A stretch of 64,000 bases of DNA, taken from positions 3,658,001 through 3,722,000 of the forward strand of contig NZ_CP114289.2 in NCBI RefSeq assembly GCF_027111315.2, written 5' to 3'. Origin of the DNA: Flavobacterium limnophilum (GTDB taxonomy: Bacteria; Bacteroidota; Bacteroidia; Flavobacteriales; Flavobacteriaceae). The position numbers and the translations under genes were made by a program. The notes beneath the pieces were generated by a model. That model was not told the DNA's origin. It was given only the letters and a program-made list of their open reading frames with translations, and did no database searches. This document shows, in pieces, positions 9,158 through 17,760 of the stretch (positions are counted from its first letter, which is position 1; every line of letters begins with the position of its first letter).

Positions 9158-11029
9158 TCAGTTTTTAACGATCAAAAGTGGTATCGTTATTTTGTGTCTT
9201 AATCGGTCAACGGTAGTGCCAAAAAGCAAATCCTTCATACCGGTATGACCGTGCGTTCCCATAATCAGAATGTCAAAATTGCCTTTGTTTACTAATTTTG
9301 GAATGACTTTTTTGGGCTCGCCAAAACCCAGCACCGTTTTGACATGGAACCCTTTTTCCCTGAACATCAATTTGTATTCGTGCAATAATTTTTCGTCAAT
9401 CGTGGTTTCGTGGTCGTCAATTTGCTTGCCATACATCATGGCTCCAACCGACTCCACCACGTGAATTAAGGTATATTTTGCCTCTTTGCCACCCATTTTG
9501 AAGGCATAATTAATTGCATTTTCATCGGCAAACGAAAAATCAACGGTAATGGCAATGTTCCTGTTGTCTTGAACAGCGGTTTCCGTAAATTTCAAATTCA
9601 TGTTATGCGGCGAATGGTTTTCTATATTCAATCTTGCCTTGGAAAAGAACGGTTTTATGACGATATAAATCAATAAAATTAAAAAGCCAAAAGCCAGTGG
9701 CACCACGGTCAACCAAAGCACGATTGGATTTTCCGAAGTTTCAAGCCAACCACTAATCTCGTTGTAAACCAATTTGGCATTCAGGGAAACTATAATAATG
9801 GCAATCAACCAGGCCGCAACTTGAGTCACTTTGCCAATATGAAAGCCTTTCATTTTCGATTTATCACTCACGAAATGAATTAGCGGAATGATGGCAAAAC
9901 CGAGTTGCAAACTCAAAACAACTTGACTTAAAATCAATAGTTTTCCCGTTACGCTTTCGCCATAAATTAAAATGACAATCACGGCAGGAACAATCGCAAT
10001 CAATCGCGTGATTATTCTTCGCACCCACGGCTGGATTCTTAAATTCAAATAACCTTCCATTACAATTTGTCCCGCCAAGGTTCCCGTTATGGTAGAACTT
10101 TGTCCTGCGGCAATCAAGGCCACGGCGAATAAAATAGGCGCCCATTTGGTTCCCAACAAAGGTTGCAAAAACCGATAGGCATCCTGGATTTCGGCCACTT
10201 CGTGCATTCCGTGTTTGTAAAATGTGGCTGCGGCCAAAATTAAAATAGCGGCATTTACAAAAAAGGCAAGGTTCAAAGCTATTGCCGAATCGATAAAATT
10301 GTACTTCAAGGCTTGCTTGATTCCGGCTTCATTGCGACTAAATTTTCGGGTTTGCACCAAGGAAGAATGCAAGTATAAATTGTGGGGCATTACCGTGGCC
10401 CCAATTATTCCAATTGCAATATAAAGAGCCGCTTCATTAGGTATCGAAGGAATCAATCCATACATCACTTTCCCTATTTCGGGTTCGGCGAATATCATTT
10501 CAAAGATAAATGACATCCCAATAATCATTACCAGGGCAATAATAAAAGCTTCCATTTTTCGAATGCCTTTATTAATCAGGAAAAGCAATAAAAAAGTATC
10601 CAAAACAGTGATTAAAACGGCTTCTATCAAAGGAATGTCGAACAATAGATTAATCCCAATGGCCATTCCCAAAACCTCGGCCAAATCACAAGCTGCAATG
10701 GCAATCTCGGCCAGAAAATACAACACATAATTGACAGGTCTGGAATAGGTTTCCCGGGAAGCTTGCGCCAAATCGCGTTGGGTGACGATTCCTAATCTTG
10801 CACTTAAACTTTGCAAAAGCAAGGCCATCATGTTGCTCATCAACAAAACCCACAACAAGGCATAACCAAATTGGCTTCCGCCGGCAATGTCCGTTGCCCA
10901 GTTTCCGGGATCCATATACCCCACGCTTACCAAATAGGCGGGACCAAAAAAAGCTAGTATTTTTCTAAAAACGGAGGTTTTATTTTGAGTCTGTACAGAT
11001 TGATTTACTTCTTCTAAAGATTTGCTCAT
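9158..11029 (-). CDS. Nramp (MntH-type) divalent metal transporter fused to a universal stress protein domain
   Basis: Inner-membrane Mn(II)/Fe(II) importer with a cytoplasmic tail, 623 residues. Residues 20-465 form the Nramp core: the metal-site motif DPGNW at 40-44 in helix 1 and MPHN at 214-217 in helix 6 are intact. Residues 490-623 form a universal stress protein domain with the ATP-binding-type G-T-H-G-H-T-G (591-597) and a terminal P-L-L-I-V strand. Plain MntH proteins end near residue 420, so the tail is an added sensor or regulator domain. It is the first gene of a two-gene unit with the metalloregulator; a palindrome lies in its upstream region. Confidence 0.92.
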   Translation of the reverse strand: MSKSLEEVNQSVQTQNKTSVFRKILAFFGPAYLVSVGYMDPGNWATDIAGGSQFGYALLWVLLMSNMMALLLQSLSARLGIVTQRDLAQASRETYSRPVNYVLYFLAEIAIAACDLAEVLGMAIGINLLFDIPLIEAVLITVLDTFLLLFLINKGIRKMEAFIIALVMIIGMSFIFEMIFAEPEIGKVMYGLIPSIPNEAALYIAIGIIGATVMPHNLYLHSSLVQTRKFSRNEAGIKQALKYNFIDSAIALNLAFFVNAAILILAAATFYKHGMHEVAEIQDAYRFLQPLLGTKWAPILFAVALIAAGQSSTITGTLAGQIVMEGYLNLRIQPWVRRIITRLIAIVPAVIVILIYGESVTGKLLILSQVVLSLQLGFAIIPLIHFVSDKSKMKGFHIGKVTQVAAWLIAIIIVSLNAKLVYNEISGWLETSENPIVLWLTVVPLAFGFLILLIYIVIKPFFSKARLNIENHSPHNMNLKFTETAVQDNRNIAITVDFSFADENAINYAFKMGGKEAKYTLIHVVESVGAMMYGKQIDDHETTIDEKLLHEYKLMFREKGFHVKTVLGFGEPKKVIPKLVNKGNFDILIMGTHGHTGMKDLLFGTTVDRLRHKITIPLLIVKN

Positions 11030-11051
11030 GGCTGAAATTGAATTACTAAAG

Positions 11052-11059
11052 CAAATATA
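11052..11059 (-). promoter_or_regulatory. Possible -7 element of the Nramp-repressor unit
   Basis: On the minus strand the sequence reads TATATTTG, an exact TANNTTTG match, 23 bases before the Nramp ATG. No convincing -33 TTTG is seen at the usual distance. The palindrome at 11091-11108 lies about 35-50 bases further upstream. Confidence 0.4.
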
Positions 11060-11071
11060 ACAATAAAAAAT

Positions 11072-11101
11072 TTTGTGTGAGTAATTATTTTTTTAGATTT
11101 G
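11072..11101 (+). promoter_or_regulatory. Bacteroidota-type promoter of the TonB-dependent receptor
   Basis: TTTG at 11072-11075 and TAGATTTG at 11094-11101 (exact TANNTTTG), 18 bases apart. The -7 box lies inside the palindromic operator candidate, so binding there should block transcription directly. Start codon at 11123. Confidence 0.65.
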
Positions 11102-11108
11102 TCTAAAA
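11091..11108. promoter_or_regulatory. Candidate MntR/DtxR operator palindrome
   Basis: Perfect inverted repeat TTTTAGA-TTTG-TCTAAAA between the divergent Nramp unit and TonB receptor gene. Its half-site TCTAAA recurs twice over the feoA start point (5952-5971). DtxR-family boxes are typically imperfect palindromes of TTAGG-type half-sites, so size and form fit; the link to the 8450-9103 regulator is inference. Confidence 0.6.
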
Positions 11109-11122
11109 TTTAATTTATACAA

Positions 11123-13195
11123 ATGAAATATTTATTTTCAGTATTGTTAATCGGCAACATTTTGTTTTCGCAAAGTACAATTTCAAACCTAGAAAAAGAT
11201 TCGATTGCAAAAAAAGACAGTCAAAACCAACTCAACGAAGTAGTGGTTTCGGGAACTCTAAAACCCGTGAAACGACTGGAAAGTACTGTTCCCGTTGAAG
11301 TGTATTCACCCATATTCTTCAAGAAAAATCCAACGGCCAGTATTTATGAAGCTTTGCAAAATGTAAATGGAGTGAGACCGCAATTGAACTGTGGAATTTG
11401 CAACACGGGCGACATTCACATCAACGGATTAGAAGGCCCTTATACATCGGTTATGATTGACGGAATGCCTATAGTGAGTAGTTTATCTACCGTGTATGGG
11501 TTGTCGGGCATTCCAAATTCGTTGGTAGAACGCATCGAAATCGTGAAAGGACCTGCTTCTTCTTTATACGGAAGTGAAGCCGTGGGAGGCTTAATCAACA
11601 TTATTACCAAAAATCCAAGCAACGCTCCCCTGTTTTCTGCCGATGTGTTTTCCACTTCTTGGCTGGAAACCAATGCTGATTTGGGCGTGAAATTCAATAT
11701 CAAAAAAACAACTTCCTTATTGGGATTAAATTATTACAATTACAACCAAACCATAGACAATGACCATGATGGATTCACGGATGTAACTGCTCAGAATAGA
11801 ATCTCCGTTTTTAATAAATGGAATTTCTCTCGAGAACAAAACCGGTTATTCACGTTTGCCGTTCGAGGAATGTATGAAGATCGTTGGGGCGGCGATGTGC
11901 GTTGGGAGAAAAAATATCGTGGTGGCGATGAAATTTACGGCGAAAGTATTTACACCAAACGGGGCGAACTTTTGGGAAGTTACCAGTTGCCGACAACCGA
12001 AAAACTAATGTTGTCTTTTTCGGGAACGATGCATTTTCAGGACAGTCGTTATGGAACCACTTCTTACATTGCCAATCAAAAAATTGGTTTTCTTCAGCTA
12101 ACTTGGGATAAAAAACTAGGCAAAAACGATTTGCTAGCTGGTCTTGCTTCTCGTTACACGTTTTATGACGACAACACAGCAGCTACGACAACTTTAAACG
12201 AAAATAATCCCGAAAAAACTTGGCTTCCTGGGTTTTTTGTTCAGGACGAAATTACTTTTAATGAAAAACACAAAGTGTTATTTGGCTTGCGATACGATTA
12301 CAATTCCATTCACGGAAATATTTTAACTCCAAGATTGGCTTATAAATGGAAAATGAATGACAATAATATTTTGCGTTTTAATGCTGGAACTGGTTTTAGA
12401 ATAGTGAATTTATTTACCGAAGACCACGCCGCTTTGACAGGTTCGCGTGAAGTGGTTATTGCCAATAATTTAGACCCCGAAAAATCCTTCAATGCCAATT
12501 TAAATTATATCAAGAAAATATACTTTTCGAGTGGTATTTTTTTGGGAATTGAAACCACTGCGTTTTACACCCGATTCAGCAACAAAATAGTCTCTGATTA
12601 TGAAACAGACCCTAACAAAATCATTTACGAGAACATTGATGGTTATGCCTTGAGTCAAGGAATTAGCTGTAATATGGACATCAATTTTACCAATGGTTTA
12701 AAATTCATTTTGGGGGCGACTTACATGGATGTTTCCAATGTGGAAAACGGCGTTAAAGAAACACCTCTTTTGACCGAGAATTTCACGGGAACTTGGGCGG
12801 TTTCGTACAAAATAAACCCCATTGATTTAGCCATTGATTACACCGGAAATGTGTATAGCCCAATGAAATTGCCTTTGTTGAGCGAATCCGACCCAAGAAA
12901 TCCGAATTCGCCTTGGTACAGTTTGCAAAACATTCAATTTACTTATACCGGTTGGAAAAACTTCGAATTGTATTTAGGAATAAAAAACCTGCTCAACTTT
13001 ACTCCCAAACGAAATAATCCATTCCTGATTTCAAGAACGGAAGACCCTTTTGACAAAAATGTACAATACGATTCGAATGGAAAAGTATTGGTTACACCAG
13101 ATAATCCGTATGGTTTAACATTTGACACCACTTATGTTTATGGCTCCAATCAAGGAATCAGGGGTTTCTTTGGGTTACGTTATAATTTATATTAG
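11123..13195 (+). CDS. TonB-dependent outer-membrane receptor with CxxC plug motif
   Basis: Outer-membrane active transporter, 690 residues. A signal peptide (1-17) precedes a TonB-box-like N-terminus (N-E-V-V-V-S-G), the plug domain (about 50-165) and a 22-strand barrel ending in Y-N-L-Y. The plug carries Cys90 and Cys93 (N-C-G-I-C-N-T-G-D-I) followed by the common D-G-M-P motif; the Cys pair is unusual and could bind metal. The promoter overlaps the candidate metalloregulator box, and the divergent gene is an Nramp importer, so manganese or iron as substrate is a reasonable inference. The exact ligand is not shown by the sequence. Confidence 0.9.
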   Translation: MKYLFSVLLIGNILFSQSTISNLEKDSIAKKDSQNQLNEVVVSGTLKPVKRLESTVPVEVYSPIFFKKNPTASIYEALQNVNGVRPQLNCGICNTGDIHINGLEGPYTSVMIDGMPIVSSLSTVYGLSGIPNSLVERIEIVKGPASSLYGSEAVGGLINIITKNPSNAPLFSADVFSTSWLETNADLGVKFNIKKTTSLLGLNYYNYNQTIDNDHDGFTDVTAQNRISVFNKWNFSREQNRLFTFAVRGMYEDRWGGDVRWEKKYRGGDEIYGESIYTKRGELLGSYQLPTTEKLMLSFSGTMHFQDSRYGTTSYIANQKIGFLQLTWDKKLGKNDLLAGLASRYTFYDDNTAATTTLNENNPEKTWLPGFFVQDEITFNEKHKVLFGLRYDYNSIHGNILTPRLAYKWKMNDNNILRFNAGTGFRIVNLFTEDHAALTGSREVVIANNLDPEKSFNANLNYIKKIYFSSGIFLGIETTAFYTRFSNKIVSDYETDPNKIIYENIDGYALSQGISCNMDINFTNGLKFILGATYMDVSNVENGVKETPLLTENFTGTWAVSYKINPIDLAIDYTGNVYSPMKLPLLSESDPRNPNSPWYSLQNIQFTYTGWKNFELYLGIKNLLNFTPKRNNPFLISRTEDPFDKNVQYDSNGKVLVTPDNPYGLTFDTTYVYGSNQGIRGFFGLRYNLY

Positions 13196-13215
13196 AAGAA
13201 AATGGGATATAATTC

Positions 13216-13277
13216 TTGACACAGATTTCACAGATTTTCACAAATTAATCTGTGAAAATCTGTGAAATCTGTGTCAA
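13216..13277. repeat. Perfect 27-bp inverted repeat (dispersed intergenic element)
   Basis: Arms 13216-13242 and 13251-13277 are exact reverse complements around an 8-base loop. The arms are built from CACAGATT-type words, which also occur at 41206-41325. It lies between the receptor and thioredoxin genes and would form a strong RNA hairpin, so it may limit readthrough or protect the receptor mRNA. A GTG start for the next gene lies inside the right arm and is therefore unlikely to be used. Confidence 0.8.
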
Positions 13278-13315
13278 ATAACATTGAGCTTTATATTCAA
13301 AGCATAAGAACGAAA

Positions 13316-13813
13316 ATGAAAAAATGGCTATACATAACAATTGTTTTCATCTGGGCGATTCCATCCGGTTTTGCCCAATTGAAAACGTATTCTTTTGAAG
13401 AAGCCGAGAAACTATCCAAAGAAAATCCAAAACCTTTTGTAGTTTTCATCCACACTTCCTGGTGCAAGTATTGCAAAATGATGGAGAATTCGACTTTCAA
13501 AAATCCTGAAATCATCCAGCTTTCAAACACTGATTTTTACTTTATTTCCTTGGATGCCGAGACCAAAACAACCATTCATTTCAACAATCATGCGTTCCGA
13601 TTTAAACCAAATGGCCAGAACACGGGAATTCACGAACTCGCCACGGTATTGGCTACCATCGATTCGCAAGTGGTTTATCCAACGGTTACCATTTTGCAAA
13701 CTGATTTTTCGATTGTATTTCAAAAAGGTTCTTTTTTTAATGCTAAAGAGTTGCTTCTTATTCTCAAAAAAAATAAAATGATTGTATTTTCGAAAAGCTT
13801 TATCAAACTATAA
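13316..13813 (+). CDS. Exported thioredoxin-fold protein
   Basis: Periplasmic thiol-disulfide protein, 165 residues. The ATG at 13316 gives a good signal peptide (MKKWLYITIVFIWAIPSGFA-Q); an upstream GTG at 13262 lies in a repeat and is rejected. The thioredoxin-like part has the active site S-W-C-K-Y-C-K, a DsbD-gamma/thioredoxin_7 style context (F-V-V-F-I-H-T-S-W) and a cis-Pro region V-Y-P-T-V-T. It follows the receptor gene on the same strand but is separated by the hairpin repeat, so it may be partly uncoupled. A role in keeping outer-membrane or metal-binding Cys residues reduced is only a guess. Confidence 0.8.
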   Translation: MKKWLYITIVFIWAIPSGFAQLKTYSFEEAEKLSKENPKPFVVFIHTSWCKYCKMMENSTFKNPEIIQLSNTDFYFISLDAETKTTIHFNNHAFRFKPNGQNTGIHELATVLATIDSQVVYPTVTILQTDFSIVFQKGSFFNAKELLLILKKNKMIVFSKSFIKL

Positions 13814-13856
13814 CAAAACTTTATAATTCAAACTTAAATCTTGATTTTAAACTTTG

Positions 13857-13864
13857 TAACTTTG
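13857..13864 (+). promoter_or_regulatory. -7 element of the bacilliredoxin gene
   Basis: TAACTTTG is an exact TANNTTTG match 35 bases before the ATG at 13899. The -33 box is not clear at the usual spacing. Confidence 0.45.
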
Positions 13865-13898
13865 CATTTTTCAAACAATAACCTTTAAATAAAAAAAT

Positions 13899-14309
13899 AT
13901 GTATCCAGAAGAAATGGTAAAACCAATGCAGGCTGAATTGACATCGGTTGGTTTTCAAGATTTACATAGTGCAGAAGCGGTTGATGCGGCAATAAATGCA
14001 GAAGGCACAACATTAGTGGTTGTGAATTCTGTTTGCGGTTGTGCTGCCAGAAACGCACGTCCGGGAGCAGCAATGAGTTTGGAAGGTGCTAAAAAACCAG
14101 ATCATTTAATCACGGTTTTTGCAGGAGTTGACAAAGAAGCCGTAGCTTCGGCAAGAGAACACATGTTCCCTTTCCCTCCGTCTTCGCCAAGCATTGCCTT
14201 GTTCAAAAACGGAGAATTAGTTCATATGTTGGAACGTCACCACATCGAAGGTCGTCCAGCTGAATTGATTGCCGACAACTTGAAAGACGCTTTCAACGAA
14301 TATTGTTAA
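13899..14309 (+). CDS. BrxA/BrxB-family bacilliredoxin
   Basis: Cytoplasmic thioredoxin-fold protein, 136 residues, of the YphP/YqiW family. In Firmicutes these proteins remove bacillithiol from S-bacillithiolated proteins. The family's C-G-C active site is present in N-S-V-C-G-C-A-A (about 47-54), followed by A-R-P-G. The protein ends in Cys, as in relatives. Many Bacteroidota carry this family, so the thiol partner here may be bacillithiol. It is a single gene with its own -7 element and a terminator. Confidence 0.92.
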   Translation: MYPEEMVKPMQAELTSVGFQDLHSAEAVDAAINAEGTTLVVVNSVCGCAARNARPGAAMSLEGAKKPDHLITVFAGVDKEAVASAREHMFPFPPSSPSIALFKNGELVHMLERHHIEGRPAELIADNLKDAFNEYC

Positions 14310-14330
14310 AAGCAAATTGAAATAAAACAT

Positions 14331-14358
14331 AAAACCACGTCAACTGCGTGGTTTTTTT
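14331..14358 (+). terminator. Rho-independent terminator of the bacilliredoxin gene
   Basis: A 9-bp stem AAAACCACG/CGTGGTTTT (14331-14339, 14347-14355) with a 7-base loop, running into T residues. It also lies just beyond the stop of the convergent PAS gene. Confidence 0.85.
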
Positions 14359-14372
14359 ATGCTTTCAAAAAA

Positions 14373-16169
14373 TCAAACTTTCTTTTCGCCACCCGCTTTA
14401 AAACCTATCAATTGTCTGTACTTTAATTCGGATTCTTTTAATTCTTCTTCTAGTTGTTTGTATTTGCTGATGTCTTTTATGGTGACAACTGCGGCAACAA
14501 CAGTATCGTTCTGGTCCACCAATGGTCTTCCGCTAATGAGAACCCGTTTTTTTTCTTGTTTGCTGGAATCCCAAAGCACCACATCAATATCATCTGTAGA
14601 CTCGCCGTTAAAAGCGCGTTCCATAGGTAAACTTTGAGAAGGAAAAACTGTCTTTTGATCTGGAAAGTAGACTTCAAAATGATTGACAAAGTTGGAGGAT
14701 ATTTTATCGTCTTCCTTGATTCCAAAAAGCTCATTGGCCATGTCATTGGCCAAAATTATTTTTTTATTGGCATTGGCCACAATAATTCCCTCTCCAATAT
14801 TCTCGACTATTAATCTTAATTTTTCTTCGTCCTGATAAAGTTCATTAGTCGCAATTTCTCTCTCCATTTCTAATTGAACAATTTTGGTAACATCACGGCC
14901 AACGGAATAGAAAACACTTTCTTTTATGTCAATATTGCTGTTCCAATCGAGCCATTTATAGGATCCATCTTTGCATAGAAAACGCGTCCTGAAATTCACA
15001 ATTGGATTGCCCTCCAAATGTTTTGCCAACACTTCGGTTGCGGTTTTCAAATCATCGGGATGTATTAAATCCATAAATTTTATCCTGTCCATATCGCTCT
15101 GGTTGTAACCAAGTGTTTTTGTCAGAGCCGGATTAATTTTGATGAAATGTTCCCCTTTTGCAACCGCAAGAATGTCAAATGACATATTGAAGAACATCTC
15201 TGCCATTTTTAATGATTCCTCATTTTCTTTTTGCCTTGTAATGTCTTTTGCAACGGCATACAATAGTCCAGTTGAAACATCTGGAGAAGTAGACCATAAA
15301 ATCCATTTCAACGAACCGTCTTTGCAGATATACCTGTTTTCGAAATTAATGGTCAAGGCTCCTGATTGAAGCTTTTTAACTTCGTTCAGGGTGATTTCAA
15401 TGTCGTCTGGATACACAAAGTCCAGAAAGGGTTTACTCAATAATTCTTCTTCTGAATATCCCAGTGTTTTAGTGACCGATGGATTAATTTTAATAAACTT
15501 ATCCGAGGCAATAATCATCATGTCAAGGGACATATTAAAAAATTTATCGGCTGCCTTCAATGATTCTTCCAGTTTTTTTCTCTCCGTAATATCTGTTGAA
15601 ATCCCTCCAATGGCGTAAACTCTTCCATCCGCATCATACAAAGGAAATTTAACCGCAATATAAGTATGCGAACCGTCCGGCTGCTCGATTGTCTCTTCGG
15701 TTTTTAGTTCCCGCAATGCTTTTACCACTTCAAGATCAGAATTTCGATAGGCGTCCGCAGCTTCTTTTGGCAAGAAATCATGGTCAGTTTTGCCAACAAT
15801 TTCTGTATTGGAAATGTGGAATAATGACTCGTATTGTTTATTAATCAATAAATATTCTCCATTTATTTCTTTGATAAAAATAGGATTGGAGGTGTTGTCA
15901 ATAATGGACTGAAGCAGCTGCTTGTTTTCGGAAAGCAGGTTTTGCGAAATGTTCTTGGCACGCAATTGGGCCCGAATAATAAAATAAACGATGATTAACA
16001 AAATGATGGAAAGTCCAAACAAGGAAAGTTCAATCCAATCCAACTTTGCATCCAGGGTTTTATCCCTTTGTTTGTCCAAACGCGTGATAAAAATCCATCC
16101 CGAAGCGATGACAACCAATAAATTGATGACGAATCCAAAAAGTATTTTCTTTTCAAGAGAAAGTTTCAT
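14373..16169 (-). CDS. Membrane protein with four PAS domains and no output domain
   Basis: Sensor-like protein, 598 residues. Two membrane helices (10-29 and 47-66) precede four PAS/PAC units at about 80-197, 205-313, 323-430 and 448-570. Each PAS is followed by the usual D-I-T-x-x-K/Q linker. After PAS4 the coiled coil opens what looks like another PAS (L-K-Y-R-Q-L-I) but the chain stops ten residues later. There is no HisKA, GGDEF or other output domain, and the next feature is a terminator. It may be a truncated kinase or may act by partner binding. No response regulator is adjacent. Confidence 0.8.
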   Translation of the reverse strand: MKLSLEKKILFGFVINLLVVIASGWIFITRLDKQRDKTLDAKLDWIELSLFGLSIILLIIVYFIIRAQLRAKNISQNLLSENKQLLQSIIDNTSNPIFIKEINGEYLLINKQYESLFHISNTEIVGKTDHDFLPKEAADAYRNSDLEVVKALRELKTEETIEQPDGSHTYIAVKFPLYDADGRVYAIGGISTDITERKKLEESLKAADKFFNMSLDMMIIASDKFIKINPSVTKTLGYSEEELLSKPFLDFVYPDDIEITLNEVKKLQSGALTINFENRYICKDGSLKWILWSTSPDVSTGLLYAVAKDITRQKENEESLKMAEMFFNMSFDILAVAKGEHFIKINPALTKTLGYNQSDMDRIKFMDLIHPDDLKTATEVLAKHLEGNPIVNFRTRFLCKDGSYKWLDWNSNIDIKESVFYSVGRDVTKIVQLEMEREIATNELYQDEEKLRLIVENIGEGIIVANANKKIILANDMANELFGIKEDDKISSNFVNHFEVYFPDQKTVFPSQSLPMERAFNGESTDDIDVVLWDSSKQEKKRVLISGRPLVDQNDTVVAAVVTIKDISKYKQLEEELKESELKYRQLIGFKAGGEKKV

Positions 16170-16342
16170 GGCTTTGTGCTTTAAACCTCAATGCGCATTA
16201 ATCATAAAGAACTTAAAGTTAGTTAATTATATTTAAATACGGTCTAAAATATCCAAAAAATATCTTTTCAAATTGAAAAAAAAACAGAATTGAACTCGTT
16301 TGAAACCTATTGTAAATTCAATTCGAATTTGCTCTAAAAACA

Positions 16343-16372
16343 AAAAACCATCCTTAAATAAAGATGGTTTTT
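16343..16372 (-). terminator. Terminator of the RND efflux operon
   Basis: A 10-bp stem AAAAACCATC/GATGGTTTTT with a 10-base loop, 24 bases past the stop of the outer-membrane factor gene on the minus strand, followed by T-rich sequence in that direction. Confidence 0.75.
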
Positions 16373-16395
16373 GTTCAATCAATATGAAGCGATTA

Positions 16396-17760
16396 TTAAT
16401 TCCAACCGCCACCCAAAGCTTTATACAATTGAACCATGGAACTCAATTGTCTTTCCGACAACTGCGACAGGCTTAATTGTGCATCAAACAAGGTGCGTTC
16501 TACATCCAAAACTTCCAGATAAGACACATAGCCACTATCATATCTTTCATAAGATAGTTTGTAGTTTATCAAGGCCGCTTGAACTTGTTTGTTGCGGGCT
16601 TGCCATTCTTCTTTGTATGTTTTTACATCTTGTATTGATTTTTCAACTTCAGAAACGGCTGTAATGTATGTTTTTTGATAGGAAAACTTGAATTGTTCCG
16701 CTTGTTGCCTGTTTATTTCCACTCGGCGTTTGTTTTTTCCAAAGGCAAATAGTGGCCCCGCAATTCCTCCAGATGCATTTTGCGAATAGGAACTTCCTAA
16801 AAACATGTCACTCAGGTTCGCACTGGCAAATCCGGCAATGGCAGCCAAATTAACAGAAGGAAAACGCATGGCTTGAGCCACCCCGATTCTTTCGTTGGAA
16901 GCCCTGTATCTCAATTCAGCCGCTTTTACATCGGGTCTGTTTTCCAATAAAGAAGAAGGGATGTTCAACGGGATTTCACTCACTATTTGTAATTCAGTAT
17001 TGGATTTTCCTCTTTGAATTTCACTGGGAAGTTGACCTGTCAAAATGGAAAGCGTATTTTCTTGATAGGCAATTTGTCTTTTGATACTCGGAATGGTAGC
17101 TTCTGCAATGGCAACTTGTTGTTCGATTTGAACTTTATCCACTTCAGAAACATAGCCACTTTTGAATCTGGCATTTATGAGGTCAAAAGACTTTTGTCTG
17201 GTGGCAAGGGTTTGCTTGGCAATTTCTAGTTGATTGTCAAAATTTCGCAACTCAAAATAAGCCGTGGCAATATTGCTCACGATATCCGAAAGCACGACTT
17301 TTCGAGCTTCTTCCGTGGCAAGAAGTTCACTTTTCACGGCATTGTTTTCGTGGCGGAATTTTCCCCAAAAATCAAGTTCCCAAGACATGCTGGCTCCAGC
17401 ATTGGAAACCGGAAAACTTTTTTCATTGCTGTTTATGGTCGCTCCATATTGAAATGAAGGAAATAAATTTGATTTGGAGTATCCTAGTTCCGCTTTGAGT
17501 TGTTCAATTCTGGAAACAGCAATTTTTAAATCATAATTATTCGCCAACCCTTTTGTTATTAGGTCTTTTAGAACATCATCATTAAACAGGTCAAACCATT
17601 TCAAATTGGTTACCGAAGCCAAGGTATCCAAGTTTTTCTCATTTCGATACGATTCCGACTTTTGTTCTTCGGGTCTTGCATATTTTGGCCCCACCATGCA
17701 ACCCATCGGAAGTAGTGCAAGTGCCAATATGACAACAATTATTTTATATTTTTTAATCAT
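16396..17760 (-). CDS. OprM/NodT-family outer-membrane efflux lipoprotein
   Basis: TolC-like channel of a tripartite efflux pump, 454 residues from the ATG at 17760. That start gives a lipoprotein signal (M-I-K-K-Y... L-L-P-M-G-C), and overlaps the RND stop by 8 bases, a coupled arrangement; a longer frame from 17832 would bury this signal. The two outer-membrane efflux protein repeats cover about 65-240 and 260-450, with the typical G-G-G-W end. It is the last gene of the operon adaptor-pump-channel. Confidence 0.92.
   Translation of the reverse strand: MIKKYKIIVVILALALLPMGCMVGPKYARPEEQKSESYRNEKNLDTLASVTNLKWFDLFNDDVLKDLITKGLANNYDLKIAVSRIEQLKAELGYSKSNLFPSFQYGATINSNEKSFPVSNAGASMSWELDFWGKFRHENNAVKSELLATEEARKVVLSDIVSNIATAYFELRNFDNQLEIAKQTLATRQKSFDLINARFKSGYVSEVDKVQIEQQVAIAEATIPSIKRQIAYQENTLSILTGQLPSEIQRGKSNTELQIVSEIPLNIPSSLLENRPDVKAAELRYRASNERIGVAQAMRFPSVNLAAIAGFASANLSDMFLGSSYSQNASGGIAGPLFAFGKNKRRVEINRQQAEQFKFSYQKTYITAVSEVEKSIQDVKTYKEEWQARNKQVQAALINYKLSYERYDSGYVSYLEVLDVERTLFDAQLSLSQLSERQLSSMVQLYKALGGGWN

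Noticed and set aside
13262..13315. GTG start upstream of the exported thioredoxin
   Set aside because: It lies in the inverted repeat and would bury the signal peptide; the ATG at 13316 is better.
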